DNA from: Enhygromyxa salina
GTDB taxonomy: Bacteria; Myxococcota_A; Polyangia; Nannocystales; Nannocystaceae
Length of the DNA stretch: 64,000 nt
Reading direction: 5' to 3'
NCBI RefSeq assembly: GCF_000737335.2
Contig: NZ_JMCC02000027.1
Coordinates: forward strand, 1 to 64,000
Of this stretch, positions 21,373 to 29,506 are shown in pieces. A program made the translations under genes and the position numbers. Every line of letters begins with the position of its first letter. Positions within the stretch are counted from its first letter, which is position 1. The notes under the pieces were generated by a model. The model searched no databases. It worked only from the letters and a program-made list of their open reading frames with translations, and was not told where the DNA came from.

Positions 21373-22188
21373 CTACGCCAACCACACGTCGGCGCTCTGG
21401 ACCCGGAAGCTCGGTCCACCTTCGCGTGGCTGCGCACGCAGAGCGCCGTCGTCATCGAGGCCAATCGCGATCGCGGCGATCCGCTGACCCTCGCCCTGCT
21501 CAACCTGGATCTCGCGGCCGATCATGATGCAGCGCGACTCGTAGCGCGAGCGGATTGCTGCGAAGCCACCCGCGAAGAAGCGCTCGAGCGCGAGCTCGAG
21601 CTGGTGCAGCAGCGCAGCGAGGATCGCCGCTCGGCCCACGCGTTGGTGTGACTCGAGGTGCTGCGCGAGGCTGGTCGCGGTGGCCTGCAGGCCAGGCTCG
21701 AACTGCGCGGCCTCGCGGTGGACGTTGAGCCCAAACCCGATCACCAGCTCGACCTCGCGGCCGCGCCAGCGGCTCTCGCACAGGATCCCGGCCAGCTTGC
21801 GCTCGTCGAGCAGCAGATCGTTGGGCCACTTGAGCGCGAGCGTTGGCAGCTGATCCCCAAACACCGCACACAGCCCTTCGCACAGCCCCACGCCCACGGC
21901 CAAGGCCAGCGACCCAAACGCGGCCGACGGCGCCCCAGGTCGCAGCACGACGCTCGCGTAGATGTCTCGACCGGGCGGCGACGACCACGGGCGACCCAGC
22001 CGTCCGCGACCAGCCGTCTGCGCGTCGGCGGTGACCAGCGCGCCGTCTGGAGCCCCGCCCGTGAGCCACTCGAGCGCGCGATCGTTGGTCGAGCCGATCT
22101 GCTGATGGTGCTCGTGGGTGCGCCCAAGCCGAGCTGTGGTCAGCAGCGCGCCGACCTGCGCGAGGTCGTCGTGGGCAAGCGGGCTCAC
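21373..22188 (-). CDS. birA: Biotin--[acetyl-CoA-carboxylase] ligase
   Basis: Monofunctional biotin protein ligase of about 271 residues that would attach biotin to the carrier domain of acetyl-CoA carboxylase and related enzymes. It carries the adenylate/biotin-binding signature GRGRLGRPW, a KWPNDLLLDERKLAGIL segment and a small C-terminal SH3-like domain. It lacks the N-terminal helix-turn-helix of the E. coli repressor form, so it should be catalytic only. I place the start at GTG 22188 because it overlaps the stop of the upstream hydrolase as GTGA; a longer frame to 22218 exists but runs further into that gene. The pair is probably one transcription unit. Confidence 0.93.
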   Translation of the reverse strand: MSPLAHDDLAQVGALLTTARLGRTHEHHQQIGSTNDRALEWLTGGAPDGALVTADAQTAGRGRLGRPWSSPPGRDIYASVVLRPGAPSAAFGSLALAVGVGLCEGLCAVFGDQLPTLALKWPNDLLLDERKLAGILCESRWRGREVELVIGFGLNVHREAAQFEPGLQATATSLAQHLESHQRVGRAAILAALLHQLELALERFFAGGFAAIRSRYESRCIMIGREIQVEQGEGQRIAAIAIGLDDDGALRAQPREGGPSFRVQSADVWLA

Positions 22189-22850
22189 GTTGGCACCGCG
22201 ACCCGCTTGTAGGCACAAAATGCCTCGAGCGTGTCAGCGCGCAGGGCCGGGTTGTTGACGAATTCCCACATCAAGGTGCTCGTTGGGGTCTTGCCGTAGT
22301 CGTGCCCAGGATAGAGCCGGGTCTGCTCGGGCAGGCTGCCAAGCTTGCGCTGCAGGGTGTCGACCATCGCCTTGGGATCGGAGCCCTGGTAGGACACGCC
22401 GCCGCACGAGCCGACGAACAAAACGTCTCCGGTGATCAGCGCCTCGCTCTCGGGCCCGTACCAACACACGCAGCCGGGGGTGTGGCCCGGCGCCCAGATC
22501 GCCCGCATGCGACCGCCGCCGATCCACACGTCCTCGCCGTCGCCGACCGGCTCGACCCGCGCCGCGAACTGACCGGCGGCCTCGAGCTCGAGCGGGTGAC
22601 AGCGAACCACCGCGCCGGTCTCGGCCGCCGCTTCGTCGAGCCCGGCGACGTGATCATCGTGGGTGTGGGTCAGCAGGATCGTCTCTACGGTCCAGCCCCG
22701 CTCGCGGACGATCTTCATGAGCCGGTCGACCTCGAACGCCGGATCCACGAGGGCGGCCTTGCCTGTGGTGGGGCAGCCGATCACCTCGCAGAAGTTCTGC
22801 AACAGGCCCACCTCGAGCTGGACGATCTCTAGCGCCGGAACCTCGCTCAC
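22185..22850 (-). CDS. Metallo-beta-lactamase-fold hydrolase (glyoxalase II-like)
   Basis: A 221-residue MBL-fold enzyme. The metal site is visible as THTHDDH (His62, His64, Asp66, His67), with a later GHTPG carrying the next His and a GHD motif near the C-terminus. The length and the short C-terminus resemble hydroxyacylglutathione hydrolase-like and persulfide-dioxygenase-like proteins of bacteria; I cannot decide the substrate from sequence. Cytoplasmic, with no signal peptide. It is upstream of and coupled to birA by a GTGA overlap. Confidence 0.88.
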   Translation of the reverse strand: MSEVPALEIVQLEVGLLQNFCEVIGCPTTGKAALVDPAFEVDRLMKIVRERGWTVETILLTHTHDDHVAGLDEAAAETGAVVRCHPLELEAAGQFAARVEPVGDGEDVWIGGGRMRAIWAPGHTPGCVCWYGPESEALITGDVLFVGSCGGVSYQGSDPKAMVDTLQRKLGSLPEQTRLYPGHDYGKTPTSTLMWEFVNNPALRADTLEAFCAYKRVAVPT

Positions 22851-23064
22851 GGGGCGGAAGGTAGCATCGCGGGCGGGTCATCAGGAGTGCGACGCGGGGA
22901 TCGGACGCACGCGGCCTTCAACATCGAACGGAGCGTCACGCGGCGGCGCGCTGCCGTCGGCGCATGAAGTGTCCACCTCAAACTCGATCGCCTGGCCCGG
23001 CGTGCTCGTGACTGTCCAACGCGCTAGACGAAGAAGGTGCCGGAATCGCGCCGCGGCGAGCACC

Positions 23065-24045
23065 TCATGACCAGTCGAGGTTGGGGACGGAGGCCCGCAG
23101 GCCCACGACCTCGCGCACGCTGCCATCATCACGGCTCAGCAGCCACAGCGTTCGATCAGGTCCAGGCATCGCGAGGTGCCGGCCGTCGCGGCTCCACTCG
23201 TGGGCGGCAGCCTCGGCCTCGAGCATGATGGTCTCGGTTCCGCGCTGTCGGTCGCGCAGGACCAGCTGCTCGCGTTGGCGGACGAAGGACAGGTACGTGC
23301 CATCGGGCGACCAGCGGAGGTCGGTGTCTTCGGCGTTCGTCAGACGCTCCCATGTGCCCGTGTCAGGGTCGAGGACGCCAATGCCCGGCTCACCGAGCAG
23401 CACGAACCCGACCTCGCTTCCGTCGGGTGACCAGCGCGGCGCCTTGCCCAGGCCCGCTTCCGTCTCGAACAGGCGCTCGAACGACGCGGCGTGGACCGCC
23501 AAAGAGTCGCTCGATTCTGTTGATGCACGTCCGACGATTCGGCCATCGCTGGCGACATCGAGGTCCGACAAGTTGATCTGGAAGTGCCAGGTGTCCGCAC
23601 CGCTAGCGAGCTCCAGCTGCCGCACGGCCACGGAGGTGTCGGTCATCTCGCTCCACAGCAGGCCGCTCTCATCGGGCAACCAATGAAGCAGCGGTGGCGG
23701 TTCGGCGGTGTCCCAGCGCAGCGCCGAGCGTGGCTCGGCTGGTCGACCTTCTGCGTCGATGTTGACGATCCACAGGTCGCGGACGCGATCGTCCTCCAGG
23801 CCCACGTAGGCGATCATCGAGCCGCTGGGGGACCAGCGGGGGGACACGATCACCGCATGAGCTTCGCCCACTCCAGCACCGCGCTGACCGTTGGTGGTCA
23901 ACGAGCCGATCCGCTGGCCGGTGGGTTCGACGAAGATCAGCGGGCCGACCTGCTCGGCGGACATGGGCACGACATCGGCGCAGCCGAACAGCGCGAGGCT
24001 CCAGAGCAACCACGGAAGGGCGGGGCGCGAGGCGACACGATGCAT
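23065..24045 (-). CDS. TolB/WD40-like beta-propeller lipoprotein
   Basis: About 326 residues. ATG 24045 gives a compact lipoprotein signal ending LALFGC; an in-frame ATG at 24084 would add 13 Thr/Arg-rich residues and is less typical. The mature protein contains repeated WSPDG/WSPSG motifs (SPRWSPSGS, PRWSPDGSE, LRWSPDGTY, HEWSRDGRH) characteristic of TolB-type propeller blades. It is likely an outer-membrane or periplasmic propeller with a binding role; there is no Pal/Tol context here to suggest TolB itself. Confidence 0.83.
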   Translation of the reverse strand: MHRVASRPALPWLLWSLALFGCADVVPMSAEQVGPLIFVEPTGQRIGSLTTNGQRGAGVGEAHAVIVSPRWSPSGSMIAYVGLEDDRVRDLWIVNIDAEGRPAEPRSALRWDTAEPPPLLHWLPDESGLLWSEMTDTSVAVRQLELASGADTWHFQINLSDLDVASDGRIVGRASTESSDSLAVHAASFERLFETEAGLGKAPRWSPDGSEVGFVLLGEPGIGVLDPDTGTWERLTNAEDTDLRWSPDGTYLSFVRQREQLVLRDRQRGTETIMLEAEAAAHEWSRDGRHLAMPGPDRTLWLLSRDDGSVREVVGLRASVPNLDWS

Positions 24046-24182
24046 CGCACCACGGGCTCTTGGAGTTGTCGTTGGCGTGGTCATTCGCAGACGGCTGGTT
24101 CTCACTGCTGCATTCTTACCATCGATCTCTGTCAGGAATCGCCCAGTTCGAGAGGCCCCCGCGCGAGCGAGGATGTGCGGCA

Positions 24183-25331
24183 CTACATCCGGCCGGCGAT
24201 GCTCAGGCCCGTACCAGTTGGCACGATCGTCAACGACACACGTCGGTCGCGGGCTTCGAGTCGCGGCATCACGCCCGTGCGCGGGTGGTGCAGCAACCAC
24301 GGCAGCCCAACCCCGATCACGGTCCCGAGCCCCGCGCCCGCGAGCACGTCGCCAAACCAATGTCGGTCGCCGGCCATGCGCAGGTAGCCAACGAACGCCG
24401 CCATCGGCACGCCGACGCCCCACAGCACTGGCGCGAGCTTGCGATTGCGCAGGGTCGCCACGGTCGCAAAGCTGGTCGCAACGCTGAACGCGAGCGCCGT
24501 GTGACCCGAGGGGAAGCTCAGGTTTTGGTCCGGGTCATCGGCGAACGCGATCGGGTCCGCTGCGTACAGCGAGTAGGGACGCTGCCGGGCCGTCGAGTAC
24601 TTGATGACGTTGGTCAGCGCGCCCGAGACCGCGACCGCCTCGAGCGCGACGATCAGGTCTTCGTGGAGCTTTCGCCACTCGCCCTCGGTGCCGACCGCGA
24701 CCATCGTCATGGTCAGCGCGAACGCTGGGATCACGCCGTAGCCAATGATGTCCGAGGTCAACGCGGCCGGCTCGGGCTTGGCCCAGACCAGGCCGCCACG
24801 AACGCCGCGGGCGACCGGACCCGGCCCGCACCAGTCACACGCTCGCGGTGCGATCACGGGCTTCATCGCCTCGGAGGTTGCGAACACGGCGGTGAAGCCG
24901 ACGAGAACCGGCAGATCGGCGGCCAGGCGAAACCGAATGTCGGGCAGCCGCGGCGCCGGGCTCGGGTCGATCACCGCGGTCGGCTCCGCGGGCTCGACGA
25001 CCGGCGTGTCGGGCCCGACGGCCGGCGCAGGCACGGCAGGCTCGACAGGCGCAGGCTCGACGGCCGGCATGTCAGGCTCGGCAACAGGCGCAGGCTCGAC
25101 AGGCGCAGGCTCGACGGCCGGCAGGTCGGGCTCGACAACAGGCCCAGGCTCGACGGCCGGCATGTCGGGCTCGACAGGCGCAGCGTCGATGGGGGTCGGC
25201 TCGATGGGCGCAGGTCCTGGCCCGGCGCCGACTCGATCTGGCGCCGGAGCGGCGAGCAAGCCGAAGCTCAACAACAGGGGCAGGAGCGCCACGCCGGGAT
25301 AGTACGGTGTGGCGACCCAGATCACCGCCAA
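24183..25331 (-). CDS. PAP2-family membrane phosphatase with Pro/Glu repeat region
   Basis: Up to 382 residues. The C-terminal half has the three PAP2 motifs: KYSTARQRP, SFPSGHTA and RMAGDRHWFGD, set among hydrophobic helices, so it should dephosphorylate a lipid phosphate or diphosphate (such as undecaprenyl diphosphate or phosphatidic acid) at the outer face of the inner membrane. Between an N-terminal hydrophobic segment and the enzyme lies an unusual spacer of about 90 residues made of Pro/Glu/Ala repeats such as VEPAPVEP and MPAVEP. The start is uncertain: TTG 25331, or GTG 25292 which begins directly with the hydrophobic segment. It lies 13 bases downstream of the threonine dehydrogenase-like gene on the same strand. 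Confidence 0.85.
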   Translation of the reverse strand: MAVIWVATPYYPGVALLPLLLSFGLLAAPAPDRVGAGPGPAPIEPTPIDAAPVEPDMPAVEPGPVVEPDLPAVEPAPVEPAPVAEPDMPAVEPAPVEPAVPAPAVGPDTPVVEPAEPTAVIDPSPAPRLPDIRFRLAADLPVLVGFTAVFATSEAMKPVIAPRACDWCGPGPVARGVRGGLVWAKPEPAALTSDIIGYGVIPAFALTMTMVAVGTEGEWRKLHEDLIVALEAVAVSGALTNVIKYSTARQRPYSLYAADPIAFADDPDQNLSFPSGHTALAFSVATSFATVATLRNRKLAPVLWGVGVPMAAFVGYLRMAGDRHWFGDVLAGAGLGTVIGVGLPWLLHHPRTGVMPRLEARDRRVSLTIVPTGTGLSIAGRM

Positions 25332-25344
25332 CCAAAATGGCTGC

Positions 25345-26313
25345 TCAGTGATCGAGCGCGTCAGCGCGAGTCTCGAGCAGCGCCCGGATCTCGGGCAGCA
25401 GCTGCTCGGTCATCGCGGGCAGGTCATAGCGGGGCGCCCATCCCCAGTCTGCGCGAGCGTTGCGATCGTCGAGCACGGACGGCCACGAGTCGAGGATCTT
25501 CTGCCGCGCCGGGTCCGACACGAACGAGAAGTCGGCGCCCTTTGGCAGCGCGCCCGCGACCTCGACGGCGATCTCTTGCGCGGTCGGAGAGAACGCCGCG
25601 ATGTTGTAGATGCAGCGCGACAGCTGATCGCGCGGGGCCGCCGACAGCTCGAGCAGGGCCCGCACGCCGTCGGGCATGTACATCAGCGGGATCCGGGTGT
25701 CGGGCCGGCAGAACGCCTCGTAGGCGCCCTTGCGGACCCCGTCGATGTACATGAACACCACGTAGTCGCTGCTGCCACCGCCGGGGATCGAGGCTGAGAT
25801 CAAGCCCGGGAATCGGACCCCGCGGACGTCGAGATCGAAGCGCGCGTTGTAGTACTCGCCAAGCAGCTCGCTCGCGGCCTTGGTCACCCCATACATTGTG
25901 GTTGGGTGCAGGGCCTCGTCGTCGCCAACGGTCTCGGGCAAGCCGGGTCCAAACACGGCGATCGTGCTGGTGAACATCAGCTGCCGCACGTCGGTCAGGC
26001 GGCAGGCCTCGAGCACGTTGTAGGTGCCAGTTTGATTGACCCGGTAGGTCAGCGCGGGGTCGACCTCGCCGCGCGCCGACAGGATCGCCGCGAGGTGGAA
26101 CACCCGCTCGGGCTGCAGCCGATCGAAGCAGGTGTAGAGCTGCTCGGGGTCGGTCACGTCGAGCTGGTGCCAGGGCAGGTCCGCGGGCAAGTCGGCGGCC
26201 GCCTCCGGGCGCGGGCCGAGGTCGGTCGCGTGGACCACGTCGCCTTGCTGCAAGAGAGCTCGGATCAAGTCGAGACCAACTTGACCCCCTGCGCCAGTGA
26301 CGAGGGTTCGCAC
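25345..26313 (-). CDS. NAD-dependent L-threonine 3-dehydrogenase-like epimerase/dehydratase family enzyme
   Basis: Extended short-chain dehydrogenase of 322 residues with the Rossmann motif TGAGGQVG at the N-terminus and catalytic Tyr/Lys in YGVTK. Segments RGVRFPGLIS, GGGSSDYVV and PLMYMPDGVRA match the short, UDP-galactose-epimerase-like L-threonine dehydrogenase family, which oxidises L-threonine to 2-amino-3-ketobutyrate with NAD+. Start GTG 26313 begins exactly at the Rossmann strand and has GGAGAG upstream; a longer frame to 26787 runs through the repeat region and is rejected. No kbl (2-amino-3-ketobutyrate ligase) neighbour is present. A sugar epimerase is the alternative. Confidence 0.85.
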   Translation of the reverse strand: MRTLVTGAGGQVGLDLIRALLQQGDVVHATDLGPRPEAAADLPADLPWHQLDVTDPEQLYTCFDRLQPERVFHLAAILSARGEVDPALTYRVNQTGTYNVLEACRLTDVRQLMFTSTIAVFGPGLPETVGDDEALHPTTMYGVTKAASELLGEYYNARFDLDVRGVRFPGLISASIPGGGSSDYVVFMYIDGVRKGAYEAFCRPDTRIPLMYMPDGVRALLELSAAPRDQLSRCIYNIAAFSPTAQEIAVEVAGALPKGADFSFVSDPARQKILDSWPSVLDDRNARADWGWAPRYDLPAMTEQLLPEIRALLETRADALDH

Positions 26314-26496
26314 CGGCGGGAGTCTCTCCGATCCGCTTCCTGGGTCGCAAGCGCGTGAGCACCCAAACGCCCGTGGTTTTGGTGTCGAAGGCCAGTTTGT
26401 GGAGATCTCGCCCAGGCGCGACCGCCACGTGCTCCAAAATTCGGCAATTCGCGGCGCTCGCGGCGTCCAGCGAGGCGCGCGGAATGGCAGCATCAA

Positions 26497-26652
26497 CCCA
26501 GGCGTAACGAATGGAGCGCCGCACGGTGGCCGTGGGCGCCCAGACAAGAGCCCCCTGCTAGGGGGCCACACATACCCAGGCGTAACGAATGGAGCGCCGC
26601 ACGGTGGCCGTGGGCGCCCAGACAAGAGCCCCCTGCTAGGGGGCCACACATA
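26497..26652. repeat. Tandem direct repeat, 2 x 78 bp
   Basis: Two adjacent, apparently identical 78-bp units (26497-26574 and 26575-26652), each starting CCCAGGCGTAACG and containing the short inverted sequence CCCCCTGCTAGGGGG. The unit includes a stop-rich, non-coding-looking stretch. It could be a recent slippage duplication of a terminator-like hairpin. Confidence 0.95.
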
Positions 26653-26691
26653 CCCCCGCGCACAGCCGGCCCCTTGGGAGCGAGCGAAGCG

Positions 26692-26768
26692 AGTGACCGC
26701 GAAGTGCCAAGGTGGCCGGGGGGGTCCCAGAAGAAGTGACCGCGAAGTGCGAAGGTGGCCGGGGGGGT
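26692..26768. repeat. Direct repeats, 2 x 34 bp
   Basis: Copies at 26692-26725 and 26735-26768 differ by one base (AAGTGCCAA versus AAGTGCGAA) and end in a run of seven G. They are separated by 9 bases. A related but more diverged sequence (CGAAGTGACCGC) occurs near 48890. Confidence 0.9.
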
Positions 26769-26855
26769 AAAAAAAACATCGCCTCACCTCACCCCGCGCA
26801 CAGCGCCAGATTCTTGCGCCCGGCCACGAAGCTGTGCCAAGCGTAGCGAGGAACC

Positions 26856-27974
26856 GTGCTCTACCACCTCCTATACGGATTGCACGATCAGGCCGGGTGG
26901 CTCTCCGGCCTGAACGTCTTGCGCTACACGTCGACGAGGATCCTGCTCGCGACCTTGACCGGCTTGCTGCTGACGCTGCTGCTGTACCCGTGGTTCATCC
27001 GCACGCTGCAGCGGATCCAGCTTGGGCAGGTGGTCCGCGACGACGGGCCCGAGTCGCACCTCGCCAAGCGCGGGACCCCGACCATGGGCGGCTCGTTGAT
27101 CATCTTCGCGGTGATCCTGCCAACGGTCGCGTGGTCGGACCTCGGCAACCCCTTCGTGCTGCTCGCAACCTTGGTGACCGCCGGGTTCGGCGTGATCGGG
27201 TTCCTCGATGACTTCTTGAAGATCCGCAAGAAGAGCTCGGGCGGGCTCGGCAGCCGCTGGAAATTTCTTGGCCAGTTCGTGGTTGCGACTGGGGTCGTTG
27301 CGTACCTGTACGGCGGCGACATCATGCCCGACGCGATCCGCTATCGGCTCGCGCTGCCCTTGAGCGACTTCTATTCGGCGCAGATCTCGTTGCCGCCGTG
27401 GCTGTACTGGGTGTTCTCGGTGATCGTGATCGTGGGGGCCAGCAACGCCGTCAACCTCACCGATGGCCTCGACGGGCTGGCGATCGGGCCAACAATCATC
27501 TCGGCCGGCACCTTCCTCGCGCTGACCTACGCGGCCGGGACCATGCTCGCGGGCTTTGACATCGCCCGCTACCTCAACATCCCGCACATCCCGGGGGTCG
27601 GCGAGCTGTCGATCTACTGCGGGGCCATGTGCGGGGCTGGGGTCGGGTTCCTCTGGTACAACACCTATCCGGCCAGCGTGTTCATGGGCGACGTCGGCTC
27701 GCTGCCGCTTGGCGCCGGGCTGGGGTTCTTGGCGGTGGCCTCGAAGAACGAGTTCACGCTGTTGATCGTCGGCGGGATCTTCGTGCTCGAGACCGTGTCG
27801 GTGATCGTGCAGGTTGCGAGCTTCAAGCTGACTGGCAAGCGGGTGTTCAAGATGGCGCCGATCCATCACCACTTCGAGCTCAAGGGGTGGGCGGAGCCGA
27901 AGGTGATCGTTCGGTTCTGGATCATCAGCTTCGCGCTGGCTCTGGTCGCGCTGGCGACCCTCAAGCTGCGCTAA
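26856..27974 (+). CDS. mraY: Phospho-N-acetylmuramoyl-pentapeptide-transferase
   Basis: Inner-membrane enzyme of 372 residues that transfers phospho-MurNAc-pentapeptide from UDP to undecaprenyl phosphate, giving lipid I of peptidoglycan synthesis. It shows about ten hydrophobic helices and the family landmarks GTPTMGG, FLDDFLK (aspartate pair), NAVNLTDGLDGLA and APIHHHFELKGW near the C-terminus. Start GTG 26856. The length is normal. murD follows 117 bases downstream, but no other dcw genes (murE, murF, ftsW, murG) are adjacent, so this is a broken-up division/cell-wall cluster. Confidence 0.98.
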   Translation: MLYHLLYGLHDQAGWLSGLNVLRYTSTRILLATLTGLLLTLLLYPWFIRTLQRIQLGQVVRDDGPESHLAKRGTPTMGGSLIIFAVILPTVAWSDLGNPFVLLATLVTAGFGVIGFLDDFLKIRKKSSGGLGSRWKFLGQFVVATGVVAYLYGGDIMPDAIRYRLALPLSDFYSAQISLPPWLYWVFSVIVIVGASNAVNLTDGLDGLAIGPTIISAGTFLALTYAAGTMLAGFDIARYLNIPHIPGVGELSIYCGAMCGAGVGFLWYNTYPASVFMGDVGSLPLGAGLGFLAVASKNEFTLLIVGGIFVLETVSVIVQVASFKLTGKRVFKMAPIHHHFELKGWAEPKVIVRFWIISFALALVALATLKLR

Positions 27975-28091
27975 ACGGGCGAAACCCTGCCCAAGCGCCC
28001 GGCGCATGGATCGTCCGTCTTGGCTCCGCGGGCGCGCCAACTGCCGGTGAACGCGCCGATTGAAACCTGATATGACTCCGCCGCAATCGCC

Positions 28092-29486
28092 GTGGAGCAG
28101 GAAGTTAAATTTCGTCGTGCGTTGGTCATTGGGTGTGGGCAGAGCGGTGTCGCGGCCGCAGAGCTGCTGCACGCCCGCGGCTGTGAGGTTCGGCTGTTCG
28201 ATCGGCGGGCAACCCTCGAGGGCCTGCCCGATCGCCTGTCCAGCTGCGTCCGCTACCTCGGCGTCGAGCTTGCGCCCGACGAGGCGTTCGACGGCCTCGA
28301 TCTCCTGGTCCTCTCGCCTGGTGTGCCGCCGGGCCCATGGCGTGAGCGCCACCTCAAGTTGGTGCCCGAGGCCGAGGTCCACGGCGAGCTCAGCTTGGCG
28401 CTGGCGATCATCGCAAGCGAGTGGGAGGGCGGCAACGAGCTGCCCACGCTGCTGATCACCGGGACCAACGGCAAGAGCACCGTGACCGCGCTGACCGGGG
28501 CGATGCTCGCGGCTGCCGGGTTGGATCCCTTCGTGGGCGGCAACTTGGGGATCCCGCTGTGCGAGCTGTTGTTGGCCGTCGCAGAGGGTCGCCGGGGGCG
28601 GCCGGGCGCGCTGGTGCTCGAGTGCTCCAGCTATCAGCTCGAGACCTTGCGCGTGTCACCAGAGGCGCCGCTGACCGCCGTTGCGATGGTGCTCAACGTC
28701 AGCGCCGATCACCTGGATCGCTACGCCTCGATCAACGACTACGCCCAGACCAAGGCCCGGATCTTCGATGGACTGGGCCCGCAGTCGCTGGCGTTGCTCT
28801 CGGCCAAAGATCCGTTCACGCCCGCGCTGCGCGAGCGGGTTCCGCCGATCGTCGAGTGTCGCGTCGTCGATGGCCCCGAGCCGCCGCGCCTCGCCGAGCA
28901 CGATGGCGCGCTCGAGCTGCGCGTGGGCGAGTTCTATCGGCGCGAGCTGGTGCCCTTGGCCGGCCGCCACAACGCCGTCAACGCGCTGTTCGCCCTGGCC
29001 GCGGCCCGGCACCTGGGGATCACGCGCGAGGCCTGCGAGCAGGCGCTCAGCGAATTTCGGGCGCTGCCGCATCGCATGAACCCGATCGGCGAGCGCGGCG
29101 GCGTGACGTACATCGACGACTCCAAGGCGACCAACGTGGCCTCGGTGCTCGCGGGCCTCGACGGGTTCGAGCGGCCCTTCGTGTTGATCTGCGGCGGTCG
29201 GGCCAAGCAGGGCGACGAGATCGGCGCGCTGCGAGAGGTCCTGGCGCGGCAAGGCAGCGGCGTGGTTGCGATTGGCGAGAGCGCCCAAACGTTCTTGGCC
29301 ATGGCGGACGGCGTGGTCCCGACCGCGCATGCCCGGGACATGCACGAGGCGGTGCGGATCGCCCGCGACATGGCCAAGCCAGGCGACGCGGTGCTGCTGT
29401 CGCCCGCGTGCGCGAGCTGGGACATGTTCCTGAGCTTCGTGCATCGTGGCGAAGTGTTCGCCCAGGCCGTCGCCGCGCTGGCTTGA
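28092..29486 (+). CDS. murD: UDP-N-acetylmuramoylalanine--D-glutamate ligase
   Basis: Cytoplasmic Mur ligase of 464 residues that adds D-glutamate to UDP-MurNAc-L-Ala using ATP. The N-terminal Rossmann-like motif GCGQSGVAAA, the ATP-binding P-loop GTNGKST (residues 124-130), ECSSYQLE, NVSADHLDRY and the C-terminal DDSKATN and LLSPACASWDMF motifs are all present. Start GTG 28092. It lies downstream of mraY in the same direction and probably shares its transcript. Confidence 0.97.
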   Translation: MEQEVKFRRALVIGCGQSGVAAAELLHARGCEVRLFDRRATLEGLPDRLSSCVRYLGVELAPDEAFDGLDLLVLSPGVPPGPWRERHLKLVPEAEVHGELSLALAIIASEWEGGNELPTLLITGTNGKSTVTALTGAMLAAAGLDPFVGGNLGIPLCELLLAVAEGRRGRPGALVLECSSYQLETLRVSPEAPLTAVAMVLNVSADHLDRYASINDYAQTKARIFDGLGPQSLALLSAKDPFTPALRERVPPIVECRVVDGPEPPRLAEHDGALELRVGEFYRRELVPLAGRHNAVNALFALAAARHLGITREACEQALSEFRALPHRMNPIGERGGVTYIDDSKATNVASVLAGLDGFERPFVLICGGRAKQGDEIGALREVLARQGSGVVAIGESAQTFLAMADGVVPTAHARDMHEAVRIARDMAKPGDAVLLSPACASWDMFLSFVHRGEVFAQAVAALA

Positions 29487-29506
29487 ACGTTGGGTATCAT
29501 CGGGGG

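Larger units (their letters stand above)
26314..26855. other. Repeat-bearing intergenic region
   Basis: A gap of 542 bases between the divergent dehydrogenase and mraY. It contains the 78-bp tandem duplication and the 34-bp direct repeats annotated separately, plus an A-tract after the second 34-bp copy (26769-26776). No coding sequence is supported. The mraY promoter is presumably within the last 90 bases, but I cannot define it. Confidence 0.6.

Noticed and set aside
22881..23132. An 83-codon minus-strand frame between the hydrolase and the TolB-like gene
   Set aside because: It overlaps the 3' end of the propeller gene, starts with a Met run without a ribosome-binding site, and has no recognisable domain.
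26692..26768. Possible CRISPR-like array from the 34-bp repeats
   Set aside because: Only two copies with a 9-base gap, no spacers of regular length and no cas genes.
28421..29506. Upstream extension of the cytochrome frame through murD
   Set aside because: It runs out of frame through murD and gives Arg-rich sequence; the lipoprotein start at 29507 explains the gene.
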